Assembly: GCA_963809795.1 (NCBI GenBank) | Contig: CAWELN010000008.1 | Span: forward strand, 1 to 64,000 | DNA from: DASUAS01 sp963809795 | GTDB taxonomy: Bacteria > Actinomycetota > Acidimicrobiia > IMCC26256 > DASPTH01 | Direction of reading: 5' to 3' | DNA length: 64,000 nt | Made by a program: the position numbers and the translations under genes | Shown here: positions 1 through 8,785 of the stretch, in pieces | How positions within the stretch are numbered: the first letter of the stretch is position 1 | Layout of the letters: each line of letters begins with the position of its first letter | The notes under the pieces: generated by a model | The model's database searches: none | The model's input: only the letters and a program-made list of their open reading frames with translations | Told to the model about the DNA's origin: nothing

Positions 1-24
1 CGCTCAAGCAGCGCGCCTGAGCGC

Positions 25-1307
25 ATGAGCGTTCACACCGTCGGCGTCGTGGTCGTGAATTACAACGGCGGTGACCTCACCATCGACTGTCTGCGCAGCC
101 TGGTCCGCACCGCCTGGCCGGCCGCGCAGCTGCGCGTCGTGCTCGTCGACAACGCGTCCGGCGACGGCGTGGCCGCGCGGGTGCGCAGCGAGCTGCCCGT
201 CGTGCGGGTGGTCGAACGCGACGTCAACGACGGTTTCGGCGCCGCGTGCAACGTCGGCATTGCGAATCTCGGCGACGTCGACGCCGTCGCGCTGGTGAAC
301 AACGACGCGAGAGTCGAGCCGGGCTGGCTCGCGCCCTGGCGCGCGCGCTGGATGCGGAGCCGAGGGTCGGGGCCGCGTGCCCGAAGATCCTGCTCGCGGA
401 CCGCTACCTCGAGGTCACCCTGCACTCCTCGACGGCGCGTGACGTCGGTGACGGCCGCGAGCGAGGGGTGCTCGTGTCCGGTGCCCGCGTCGACGACCAG
501 GACGTCTGGACCCGGAGCCGCCTGCGGTCGGGATTCCTGGGACGCGAGGCGCACGAACCCGTCGCCGGTACCCAGTGGTCAGGTGCAGACGCGTCGCTCC
601 TGGTGCCGGCGGGCGAGCGCCTGGAGCTCTCGATGGCGTCGACCCAGAACCCGGCGACGGTCACCCTCAGCGTCGGTGGTGCACTCACGACGGTCGACGT
701 CGGGCCGTCACGTCGTTGGTACGAGGTCGCGACCGCGGGCACACCCCTGGACATCATCAACAACGCAGGAACGCAGATCGACGAGTCGGGCTTCGGATCG
801 GACCGCGGGTACCTCGAACCTGACGACGGCCGCTACGACCGGCCCGTCGACGTGCAGGCCTGGTGTGGTGGCGCGGTTCTCCTCCGCGCCCCGTACCTCG
901 CGGACGTCGGCGGGTTCGACGAGCGCCTCTTCCTCTACTACGAAGACGTCGACCTCTCCTTGCGGGGGACGGAACGCGGCTGGCGCTATCGGTACGTGCC
1001 GGAGTCGGTCGTGCGTCACGTGCACGGAGCCTCGAGCGGTACGGACAGTTCCTTCAAGCAGTGGCACGACGACCGCAATCGGCTGCTCGTCCTGGCGCGG
1101 CACGGCACGACGACGGCCACTGCGCGCGCGGCGATGCGGTTCCTGTTGACCACCGCCTCGTACGCTCGGCGCGATGTCGTTCGGCCACTCGTCGCACACC
1201 GGGCACCGCATTCCGAGATCGTCCGCATGCGGCTCTCGGCCTTCGGGTCGTTCGTGCGTCTGCTCCCGGACACCCTCCGTGCGCGTCGAGCGGTTTCTCG
1301 CGCCTGA
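25..1307 (+). CDS. Glycosyltransferase family 2, broken by one frameshift
   Basis: Probable cytoplasmic glycosyltransferase that adds a sugar to a surface glycan. The first ~100 residues show the GT2 start (VVVVNYNGGDLTID, then VDNASGD and LVNNDARVEPGW). The frame then shifts, and the rest continues one frame over with PKILL, WCGGAVLLR, GGFDERLFLYYEDVDLS and a C-terminal region rich in Arg. The break lies near 331-336 in a C run; one extra C restores a continuous protein of ~425 residues. Between the two GT2 halves sits an unusual beta-rich insertion of ~150 residues (about 420-850). It starts with an ATGA arrangement, so an upstream gene probably ends at 28. Confidence 0.75.
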
Positions 1308-1369
1308 GCCGGAGTCGACGGTTCCCGCTCTGTCACAATCGGCGCCAGTTGATCGCCGAAAGGATGGGT

Positions 1370-2326
1370 ATGCGAGTCGTCGTCACCGGCGGTGCCGGGT
1401 TCATCGGTTCGAACCTGGTCGATGACCTGCTCACGCGCGGGCACCGGGTCGTCTCGCTCGACAATCTGAGCACCGGGTTCGCTCGCCACCTCGAAGCGGC
1501 CCGTGAATCGGACCACTTCGATGCGGTCGAGTGCGATCTCTTCACCGAGCCCGACCGGCTGGCGGACCTCTTCGAGGGCACGGACGTCGTCGTCCATCTT
1601 GCGGCCAATGCCGACGTACGGTTCGGCTGGAACGCGCCCCGTCGTGACCTCGAACAGAACGTGATCGCGACCCACAACGTGCTGGAAGGTGTTCGGCGCG
1701 CCGAGGTGCCGCGCCTCCTGTTCTCGTCCACCGGCTCGGTCTACGGCGAGTGCCCGGTCGTGCCGACGCCGGAGGACGCGCCGTTCCCGGTGCAGACGTC
1801 GCTCTACGGGGCGTCGAAGGCGGCGGCGGAGGGATACATCGCCGCCTACGCGGAGGCGGGCATCCTCAGCGCGACCGTGTTCCGGTTCGTGTCGGTGCTC
1901 GGCCCCCGCTACTCGCACGGACACGTCATCGACTTCGTCAGGCAACTTGTCCGAGACCCGAGTCGCCTGACCATCCTCGGCGACGGCAGTCAGCGAAAGA
2001 GCTACATGCACGTCAGCGACTGCGTCGCGGCAGTGCTCGCCGAGCTCGACTCCACCGCACCGTTCGAGGTGCTGAACCTCGGGGTCGACGGGTTCTGCAC
2101 GGTCACCGACTCGGCGGGATGGATTGCGCAGCGACTGGGCATCGAACCAGAGCTCGAGTACACCGGTGGGGACCGCGGCTGGATCGGGGACAATCCGTTC
2201 ATCTATCTCGACACCCGGAAGGTCCAGGCGAGGGGTTGGCGGCCATCGTTCGCGATCCGGGAGGCGGTGGAGAGCACCGTCGACTACCTGCTCGAACACC
2301 GTTGGATCATCGACGCCACCACGTGA
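1370..2326 (+). CDS. NAD-dependent epimerase/dehydratase (extended SDR)
   Basis: Nucleotide-sugar epimerase or dehydratase of the extended SDR family, 318 residues, cytoplasmic. The N-terminus has the Rossmann motif TGGAGFIGSNL. The catalytic YGASK (YxxxK) follows an SSTGSVYGE stretch, and MHVSDC is typical of UDP-glucose 4-epimerase-like enzymes. The start at 1370 is preferred over ATG 1364 because GAAAGG at 1358-1363 is then correctly spaced. It lies just before the heptose genes, so a role in modifying the heptose or another NDP-sugar of the same glycan is likely. The exact substrate cannot be read from sequence. Confidence 0.85.
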   Translation: MRVVVTGGAGFIGSNLVDDLLTRGHRVVSLDNLSTGFARHLEAARESDHFDAVECDLFTEPDRLADLFEGTDVVVHLAANADVRFGWNAPRRDLEQNVIATHNVLEGVRRAEVPRLLFSSTGSVYGECPVVPTPEDAPFPVQTSLYGASKAAAEGYIAAYAEAGILSATVFRFVSVLGPRYSHGHVIDFVRQLVRDPSRLTILGDGSQRKSYMHVSDCVAAVLAELDSTAPFEVLNLGVDGFCTVTDSAGWIAQRLGIEPELEYTGGDRGWIGDNPFIYLDTRKVQARGWRPSFAIREAVESTVDYLLEHRWIIDATT

Positions 2327-2385
2327 CGGGCGCCGACGAACCGATCCGCTACCGTGACGCGACACCGTGCCCCCGGAGCCCGTCC

Positions 2386-3012
2386 ATGACTTCGTTCTCC
2401 CGAACCTTCCTCGCCGACTCGATCAAGATCCTCGACCAACTCGACGACGCCGAGATCGAGGCCATGGTCGAGCAGGTGCGCCTCACGCGTGAGCGCGGCG
2501 GCCGCATCTTCTTCTGCGGGTCGGGAGGTGGCGCCGGCCACGCGTCGCATGCCGCGTGCGACTTCCGGAAGCTGGCCCGAGTCGAGTGCTACGCCGTGAC
2601 CGACAACGTCTCCGAGCTCACCGCCCGGATCAACGACGACGGCTGGGATTCGTCGTACGCCGAATGGCTGAAGACATCGAAGCTCTCCGACCGCGACTGC
2701 CTGTTCGTGTTCTCGGTGGGCGGTGGAAGCCTCGACCGGTCCATCAGCGTCAACCTCGTCCGCGCCATGGAGACCGCCCAGGCGGTCGGTGCGAGCATCG
2801 TGGGGGTGGCCGGTCGTGACGGAGGTGAGCTGCGGGCGCGCGCCGATGCGTGTGTGCTGATCACGACGGTCGACGAGCAGTTCGTGACGCCGCAGACCGA
2901 GGGACTCCAGGCGCTCGTCTGGCACCTCGTCGTGTCACATCCGGCGCTGGCGCCGGAGACCGCGAAATGGGAGTCCGTCATCGACGCGCCGGCAGCCACC
3001 ACGAGCGCGTGA
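2386..3012 (+). CDS. gmhA: Sedoheptulose-7-phosphate isomerase (SIS domain)
   Basis: Converts D-sedoheptulose 7-phosphate to D-glycero-D-manno-heptose 7-phosphate, the first step of ADP- or GDP-heptose synthesis. The 208-residue protein is one SIS domain, as in GmhA. It shows the phosphosugar loop FFCGSGGGAGHASHAACDF, FSVGGGSLDRS, and a C-terminal TEGLQALVWHLV helix. Its TGA overlaps the GTG of the kinase gene (GTGA at 3009-3012), so the two are translationally coupled. The neighbouring kinase, nucleotidyltransferase and phosphatase support the heptose assignment over other SIS enzymes. Confidence 0.85.
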   Translation: MTSFSRTFLADSIKILDQLDDAEIEAMVEQVRLTRERGGRIFFCGSGGGAGHASHAACDFRKLARVECYAVTDNVSELTARINDDGWDSSYAEWLKTSKLSDRDCLFVFSVGGGSLDRSISVNLVRAMETAQAVGASIVGVAGRDGGELRARADACVLITTVDEQFVTPQTEGLQALVWHLVVSHPALAPETAKWESVIDAPAATTSA

Positions 3013-3992
3013 TCATCACGAGGACGCCACTCCGGATCACCCTCGGTGGCGGCGGCACCGACCTTCCCGGGTACTACCGCGAACGCGGGGGCGGGTTCCT
3101 GGTCGCCGCCGCCATCACGAAGTACGTCTTCATCGCGGTCAACCGCAACTTCGACGGCGACCTCCTCCTCAAGTACTCACAGATCGAACGAGTGTCAGAT
3201 CCGAGCGACGCGCAGCACCGGCTCCTCCGCGAGATCCTTCTCGTCACCGAGGTGGAGGCGGGCGTCGAGATCTCGTCGATGGCCGACATCCCCGCCGGCA
3301 CCGGCCTCGGCTCATCGGGTGCCTTCACCGTCGGTGCGCTCCAGGCGCTCCGCGCGCATCGGCGGGAGCACCCGTCCAATGTGGAGCTCGCGAAGCTGGC
3401 GTGCCATGTCGAGCTCGACCGCCTCGGCGAGCCCATCGGGAAGCAGGATCAGTACATCGCGGCGGTCGGAGGTGTGACCGCCTTCTCGTTCGAGGCCAAC
3501 GACGACGTCGGGGTCCAACCACTCGACCTCTCGCCCGAGACGCGTGAACGACTCGAGGACAACCTCATGTTGTTCTACACCGGCATCCGACGCTCGGCGT
3601 CCGAAGTGCTGGCGATCGAGACGGATGGCGTCGGCAGAGCACCGGACGACCTGACCGCGAACCTCGACGCGGTCAAGGCACTGGGTCGAGACACTGCCCG
3701 GGCCCTCGAACGTGGTGACCTCGAGCACTTCGGTGCGCTGCTCTCCGAGCAATGGGCGCGGAAGCTCGAACGATCACCGACGGCGGTGCATCAGCGGGTC
3801 GATCGCTGGATCCGAGCGGGACTCGATGCCGGCGCGACCGGCGGCAAGCTCGTGGGCGCGGGCGATGGAGGCTTCCTCCTGTTCTACGCCGAGTCGAAGC
3901 CGGATCTCCGCAAGGTCATGCAGCACGCCGGTCTCGACGAGGTCCGCTTCGGCATCGACTACCTGGGCGCGACTGTCATCGTCGCGGAATGA
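3009..3992 (+). CDS. hddA: D-glycero-alpha-D-manno-heptose 7-phosphate kinase (GHMP family)
   Basis: Phosphorylates heptose 7-phosphate at C1 to give the 1,7-bisphosphate. The 327-residue GHMP kinase has an N-terminal TPLRITLGGGGTDLPGYY motif typical of HddA/FKP kinases. The ATP loop is IPAGTGLGSSGAF and the C-terminal glycine motif is GGKLVGAGDGGFLLF. The GTG start at 3009 overlaps the gmhA stop, and the stop overlaps the next ATG (ATGA at 3989-3992). The FRTPLR-like N-terminus and the neighbours make HddA more likely than galactokinase or mevalonate kinase. Confidence 0.85.
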   Translation: MIITRTPLRITLGGGGTDLPGYYRERGGGFLVAAAITKYVFIAVNRNFDGDLLLKYSQIERVSDPSDAQHRLLREILLVTEVEAGVEISSMADIPAGTGLGSSGAFTVGALQALRAHRREHPSNVELAKLACHVELDRLGEPIGKQDQYIAAVGGVTAFSFEANDDVGVQPLDLSPETRERLEDNLMLFYTGIRRSASEVLAIETDGVGRAPDDLTANLDAVKALGRDTARALERGDLEHFGALLSEQWARKLERSPTAVHQRVDRWIRAGLDAGATGGKLVGAGDGGFLLFYAESKPDLRKVMQHAGLDEVRFGIDYLGATVIVAE

Positions 3993-4699
3993 CCCTGCCC
4001 GTCGCCATCCTCGCCGGCGGCCTCGGCACGAGGTTGCACGCGGTGTCGGGCAGCACGCTACCGAAGGCACTCGTCCCGGTCGCGGATCGACCGTTCATCG
4101 ATCACAAGCTCGAAGAGCTTCGAGCGCGTGGCGTACGCGAGGTCGTGTTCTTGATCGGTCACGGGGGCGATCAGATCAGGCGCCACGTCGGCACCGGAGC
4201 CGACTTCGGCCTGAACGTCACCTATCTCGACGACGGGCCGAGACTGCTCGGCACCGGAGGGGCGATCAGGGCGGCGCTGCCGGCTCTGGGACCGAGCTTC
4301 TGGGTCACCTACGGGGATTCGTTGCTCGACGTCGACGTCGACCGCGCCGAGAAGCAGTTCCTTTCGACCCCCGCGCTCGGCATGATGACCGTCCTTCGCA
4401 ATGCCGATCGGATCGAGCCCAGCAACGTACTGGTCGAGGATGACTGCATCGTCGCCTACAGCAAGGACCCTCCACCCGCGCGCGCCGAGCACATCGACTA
4501 CGGCATGTTGCTCTTCGACGCGGAGGCCTTCGCATCCGTCACCGACGTCCGCGCGTTCGACCTGATCCAGGTCCTCACCGCCCTCATCGCGACGAGGCGC
4601 CTCGCGGCCTTCGTGGTGACGGAGCCCTTCCACGACATCGGAACCCCGGAGACACTGCGCGAGACCGAACGTTTCCTCCGGGCCCGTCGCGGAGGCTGA
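3989..4699 (+). CDS. hddC: Heptose-1-phosphate guanylyltransferase (nucleotidyltransferase)
   Basis: Probably activates D-glycero-alpha-D-manno-heptose 1-phosphate with GTP to make GDP-heptose. The 236-residue protein is a single nucleotidyltransferase fold. It has AILAGGLGTRL at the N-terminus, the LPKALVPVADRPF motif, VTYGDSLLDVD as the metal-binding region, and FHDIGTPE near the end. Its ATG overlaps the hddA stop, which puts it in the same operon. Nucleotide choice (GTP rather than ATP or CTP) is inferred from the HddA-type partner. It ends three bases before a convergent methyltransferase gene. Confidence 0.8.
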   Translation: MTLPVAILAGGLGTRLHAVSGSTLPKALVPVADRPFIDHKLEELRARGVREVVFLIGHGGDQIRRHVGTGADFGLNVTYLDDGPRLLGTGGAIRAALPALGPSFWVTYGDSLLDVDVDRAEKQFLSTPALGMMTVLRNADRIEPSNVLVEDDCIVAYSKDPPPARAEHIDYGMLLFDAEAFASVTDVRAFDLIQVLTALIATRRLAAFVVTEPFHDIGTPETLRETERFLRARRGG

Positions 4700-4702
4700 C
4701 GG

Positions 4703-5518
4703 TCAGGTCTCGACTCCGACCTTCACCAGGATCGCATGCCCGTTGAGGTTGTGGATCATGCGACACGACGACTGGTCGGCGAACTCGTCCACCGCATGTC
4801 GCACACCGTCCATGCCGTCACCGCCGTAGTCGTCCACCACGATGACCCCACCCTCCACGAGGCGTGGCCAGACCCAGGTGGCCGCGTCCTTCGTGCCCTC
4901 GTAGACATCGACGTCGAGGTGCACGAGCTTGAAGCGGCACGCCTCGACCGCGCCTCCGCTCTCGTCGGGAAACGTGCCCACGAGGATCTCCACGTTGTCC
5001 AGACCCATGCTCTCGGCGAGCGCCCGCACGAGCGCCGCGGAGGTGTCGTCGTGCTCGCCACCCTCGTAGATGGGATCCGGGTCTCCCGCCTTGACGACGC
5101 CCGAGAACGTGTCGCAGAGGTACACGGTGGCGTCGCTGCCCGACCGGGCGCTCTGGCTCGCCATCAGGCACCCACTCCCGCCCCGCCACACGCCGACTTC
5201 CAGGATGTCACCCGGGACGGTCGCCAGCTCCGCGGCGAGGTGCCACAGCTCGTAGAGCCGCATCTCGTCAACCAGCGTGAAGCCCTCGATCTTCGAGAAT
5301 GTCTCGCGGAACGCCTGGTCGGACCGCCAGGGACTCAGAGACGACTCCGGGATGATGATGGCGTGGCTCTGCGGATCCAGACGGCCCCGGTAGGCGATCC
5401 GCACGACACCCGACAGGGTGTCAGCGATCCGGCGCCGGGCCGCGCGTGCACGCATGTAGCGGCGCATGCGGTCGTCGAGCGGAGGCGCGGCGGGGGGCGC
5501 CGGCAGGGTACGACTCAC
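4703..5518 (-). CDS. TylF/MycF-type sugar O-methyltransferase
   Basis: SAM-dependent methyltransferase of the TylF (macrocin O-methyltransferase) family, which methylates sugar hydroxyls. Visible motifs are ILEVGVWRGGSGCLMA (SAM binding), YLCDTFSGV, LVHLDVDVYEGTKDA (metal and acceptor region), and VIVVDDYGGDGM. The length of ~270 residues fits the family. I take GTG 5518 as start; ATG 5467 and an extension to 5605 are possible, and none has a clear ribosome-binding site. It converges with hddC and diverges from the next GT gene. Its context suggests methylation of the heptose glycan. Confidence 0.8.
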   Translation of the reverse strand: MSRTLPAPPAAPPLDDRMRRYMRARAARRRIADTLSGVVRIAYRGRLDPQSHAIIIPESSLSPWRSDQAFRETFSKIEGFTLVDEMRLYELWHLAAELATVPGDILEVGVWRGGSGCLMASQSARSGSDATVYLCDTFSGVVKAGDPDPIYEGGEHDDTSAALVRALAESMGLDNVEILVGTFPDESGGAVEACRFKLVHLDVDVYEGTKDAATWVWPRLVEGGVIVVDDYGGDGMDGVRHAVDEFADQSSCRMIHNLNGHAILVKVGVET

Positions 5519-5685
5519 TCGGGGCAGCCTACCCAGCTGATCGACGGGGCGCCGCACCCTGGCACCTGGGACCGAGGACGGGGCTCGGCGTCGCGTGTGG
5601 AACACGTTTGGCCAGTGCGCACGGAGGCGACCGGTAACCTCGCACCCGGCGTCGCGCCGACGCCAAGGCCCAGCCCGGGGTGAGG

Positions 5686-7290
5686 ATGACGGAGCGACGG
5701 TTCGAATTCACACCGACACCCGCGGTGCAATCGGCGCGTCGGCGGGGACAGTACATCCCGTGCCCCGCATGCCATTCCCAACAGCAGCGTTACTTGTTCC
5801 ACCGCACGGGCGTGCGCTTCGTGCGCTGCCGGGCATGCGGCTTGGTCTACGCCGACCCGATCGACCCCGGAGCGCGCAAGTACTTCGACATCGAGTCCCT
5901 CGGGCAACACGACCGCGCCATCGATCGCCGCCATGCGGTGGCGGACTTCCGGGACCTGCTCACGACCGTCGTCGACGACTACACGCGCCGGTTGGGCCGC
6001 GCACCGTCGAAGGTGCTCGTGGTCGGGCGGTGGATGCGCGACTTCACCACCGTGCTCCCGGGCGTCGAAGTCACCCTGGCCGTCGACCTCTGCGGCGACG
6101 AGGGCAAGCTGGCGAACCAACCGCTGACCCAGTCGATCGGGGCCGCCCTCGGCGACTTCGACATCGTGCTGCTCCACGAGCTGCTCGAGGCGACGTCGAA
6201 CCCCATCACCGTCCTCGACGGCCTCGCGGCGGCAATGGCCCCCGACGCCACGCTCACGGTGGCGTTCGCCAACATGAAGGCGGTCGCCAACCGTGTGCTC
6301 CGGAGGAGCTGGAGGCGTCTCTTCGACCGCAAAGTGTCGTACTACGACGCCGACAACCTCGAGGTGCTGCTGGCCAGCGCCGGCTTCCGTCGGCTGGGTC
6401 AGGAGAGTGTGCGCACTCGGTACTCGTTGGGGTACGTGGCCGCACGCCTCGATCTGCACCCGGCATTCAGGTCGGTGCTGCGCGTCACCGGGTCGTCGCT
6501 GGCCAGCGTGAGCGTCGCCGCGGGATACGAGGTCGCGTCGTTCGTGCCGTTCGCGCCCGGAGCAGTCGAGCTGCTCTCGATCATCGTGCCGGTCTACAAC
6601 GAGGAGCTCTACCTCCGGCACGTCCTCGACGCGTTGCTCGCGAAGGAGCTTCCGATCGACAAGGAGGTGATCATCGTCGAGAGCGCGAGCACGGACTCGT
6701 CACGCGAGATCGTGAGGTCGTTCGAGCGGAAACCGGGAGTGCGCGTGCTCTACCAGGATCGGGCACGCGGAAAGGGCAACGCGGTTCGGGAGGCGCTCGA
6801 ACACGCGCGGGGAACGATCGTCCTCATCCAGGACGCCGACTTCGAGTACGACCTCGAAGACTACGACGCGCTGTTGGAGCCGATCGTGCAGCGGCGCTCG
6901 AGCTTCGTGCTCGGTTCCCGGAGCCTCGGCATCGACGATTGGAAGGTTCGGCAATACGCGACCTCACCGGTGAAGTCCTTCCTCATGAACTTCGCGCAGC
7001 TCGTGTTCGCCCGCACCTTCAACGTGCTGTATCAGCAGAAGGTCACTGACATCAACACGATGTTCAAGGTGTTCCGGCGCGACTGCCTCGACGGCGTGCA
7101 CCTCCTGGGCAATGGGTTCAACTTCGACATCGAGCTCGTCTGCAAGATCGTCCGCAACGGGTACGACCCGCTCGAGGTGCCGGTGAACTACGTCGCCCGG
7201 AGCTTCGAGGAGGGGAAGAAGATCAACTTCCTGTTGGACGCCTACCCTTCGTATTATCAGCTCTTCCGGTGTCGCTTTGGCCCGATCTGA
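5686..7290 (+). CDS. Zinc-ribbon/degenerate methyltransferase domain fused to GT2
   Basis: Large two-part protein of ~534 residues. The N-terminus has a zinc ribbon with Cys pairs at about residues 26/29 and 48/51 (CPAC and CRAC). It is followed by a Rossmann-like region of ~220 residues resembling zinc-ribbon methyltransferases but lacking the ExGxGxG loop (VLVVGRWMRDF instead). From about residue 290 it is a polyprenol-phosphate-mannosyltransferase-like GT2: LSIIVPVYNEE, ESASTDSS, RGKGNAVREAL, QDADFEYD, then TDINTMFKVFRRD. A GTG at 5680 is an alternative start. The stop overlaps the start of the next methyltransferase by 14 bases. The acceptor lipid or sugar is not readable. Confidence 0.8.
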   Translation: MTERRFEFTPTPAVQSARRRGQYIPCPACHSQQQRYLFHRTGVRFVRCRACGLVYADPIDPGARKYFDIESLGQHDRAIDRRHAVADFRDLLTTVVDDYTRRLGRAPSKVLVVGRWMRDFTTVLPGVEVTLAVDLCGDEGKLANQPLTQSIGAALGDFDIVLLHELLEATSNPITVLDGLAAAMAPDATLTVAFANMKAVANRVLRRSWRRLFDRKVSYYDADNLEVLLASAGFRRLGQESVRTRYSLGYVAARLDLHPAFRSVLRVTGSSLASVSVAAGYEVASFVPFAPGAVELLSIIVPVYNEELYLRHVLDALLAKELPIDKEVIIVESASTDSSREIVRSFERKPGVRVLYQDRARGKGNAVREALEHARGTIVLIQDADFEYDLEDYDALLEPIVQRRSSFVLGSRSLGIDDWKVRQYATSPVKSFLMNFAQLVFARTFNVLYQQKVTDINTMFKVFRRDCLDGVHLLGNGFNFDIELVCKIVRNGYDPLEVPVNYVARSFEEGKKINFLLDAYPSYYQLFRCRFGPI

Positions 7291-8084
7291 GATCTACGCC
7301 GGCGACCATCACTGGGGCGACCACGCGGTCGACCTCGGCGCCCACGACCTCCCGGCGCTGAAGGCCCGGTACCTCGTGCACGCGCTGCCCGAGTACGGGC
7401 GCGTCGTCGAGGTCGGGTGCGGTGGCGGCCGGATCCTGAACACCGTGGCGCGGCACCGACCTGGTCTGGAGCTCCACGGCTGCGACATCCGACCGGTCCT
7501 CGAGCCGGCGACGTTCGAGTTCCGTCTCGTCCACCCCGAGCTCCCCGATCTTCCCTACGAGCCGAGCAGCGTCGACGTCGTGATCATGTACGACGTGCTC
7601 GAGCACCTCCGCGCTCCCGAGAACTCCCTGACCGCCGCGCACCGCATCCTTCGCCCGGGTGGGCTCCTGGTGTCGTTCACGCCACTCGAGGGCCAGCCGT
7701 TCTCGATGTACCGGTGGTACCGGCGGCTGTTGGGCGACGAGCTCTACGTCGAGACGAAGGAGCACCTCCAGGCGTTCAGTGAGCGATCGCTGCTCGCGGT
7801 GGTCGAACCCGGGTTCCGCATCGTCGACCGCGAGTACGCGTACCACCTGGTGGGCCACTGCATGGACGCGACCTTGTTCGCGCTGATGAAGGTCCCGGCC
7901 ATTCGCAGCCGCTTCTGGAGCGAGAACCCGTTCTACGCGGAAGGAGAAGCCAGCGCCTCGGCTCCGAAGCCCGTTCGAGCGTGCGCTGCGTGGCGCCAAC
8001 GCGATCGCCGCATTCGAGTCGCGGCTCCTGCGTCGAGTCCGCTTCGGGGCGGCGGGGCTGCTCTTCACCGCGGTGGCGCGTTGA
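7277..8084 (+). CDS. Class I SAM methyltransferase, C-terminus frameshifted
   Basis: SAM-dependent methyltransferase of the Methyltransf_11/23 type. Motifs are VVEVGCGGGRILN (motif I), ELHGCDIRPV, VDVVIMYDVLEHL, and ILRPGGLLVSFTPLEGQPF. The N-terminal 220 residues are intact. Between about 7940 and 7965 the frame slips; in the next frame the protein ends with a basic helix and a TGA at 8082-8084. Without the shift it would run on implausibly over the convergent phosphatase gene. It overlaps the GT2 upstream and probably acts on the same glycan or lipid intermediate. Confidence 0.75.
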
Positions 8085-8697
8085 GGATCGCGTTCACTGC
8101 CGTGGTGAGATCGACGGCCACCATGTTCGGCTCCAGACCGGCGGGAGGCTCGACGCCACCCGACGGATCCCAGCTGTAGGGCGATTCGAGCAGCACGGAG
8201 CGGACACCAGCCGCCTGCGCCGCGCCGATGTCGACCCATCGGTCCCCGATGAGCCACGAGGAACCGAGGTCGATCGCCCAGTCGCGACGTGCGGCGAGCA
8301 GCATGCCCGGCCCTGGCTTCCGGCACGAACATCGGTCCGGACCGTCGTGCGGGCACACGTAGGCGTCGTCGAGCTGCAACTGTTCCATCGTCGACCGGGT
8401 CAGCGCCTCGGCGACCTCCGCCGTCATGAGTCCCCGCGCGACGTCGGGCTGATTGGTCACCACGATGAGCCGATACCCGCGGGCGGCGAGACGGCGGGTT
8501 GCCGCCTCCGCGCCGTCGATGAGTGCGAGATCGCCCGCCCCCCTGGGGGACAGTGCACGAGCACCATCCCCGACGACCTCGTTGAGGACGCCGTCGCGGT
8601 CGAGGAACACTGCCGGGGACACTCCGATGGGGGGCCGCGGGGACGCGCGCCCTCGCAACCGCCACGGTGTGCGGTCGTGCAGCGGAGCGTCGGGCAT
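8065..8697 (-). CDS. gmhB: Heptose-1,7-bisphosphate 7-phosphatase (HAD-IIIA)
   Basis: Removes the 7-phosphate from heptose 1,7-bisphosphate, the step between HddA and HddC. The 210-residue HAD protein shows FLDRDGVLNE (DxD nucleophile), VVTNQPDVARG (motif II), and the zinc loop CPHDGPDRCSCRKP followed by GPGML, which is diagnostic of GmhB/HisB-N phosphatases. LIGDRWVDIGAA supplies the acidic motif. ATG 8697 is chosen because the family starts shortly before the DxD motif; an upstream extension to 8901 runs into the next promoter. It lies apart from, but near, gmhA-hddA-hddC and completes their pathway. Confidence 0.85.
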   Translation of the reverse strand: MPDAPLHDRTPWRLRGRASPRPPIGVSPAVFLDRDGVLNEVVGDGARALSPRGAGDLALIDGAEAATRRLAARGYRLIVVTNQPDVARGLMTAEVAEALTRSTMEQLQLDDAYVCPHDGPDRCSCRKPGPGMLLAARRDWAIDLGSSWLIGDRWVDIGAAQAAGVRSVLLESPYSWDPSGGVEPPAGLEPNMVAVDLTTAVNAILNAPPR

Positions 8698-8785
8698 CTG
8701 TCTCTTCCTAGCAGGAACCTTCGATCGCCGTCCGGCGACGGGTACAGTGCCCAGCGGTCCAACGTTCTGACGCGGAGCCTCGATC

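Noticed and set aside
4736..5683. Open frame of 315 codons on the + strand
   Set aside because: It is opposite the TylF-type methyltransferase; the + strand product has no recognisable motif.
8082..8179. Extension of the methyltransferase to a stop at 8179
   Set aside because: The last ~75 residues are Arg/Ala/Gly-rich and overlap the phosphatase gene; another frame gives a sensible end at 8084.
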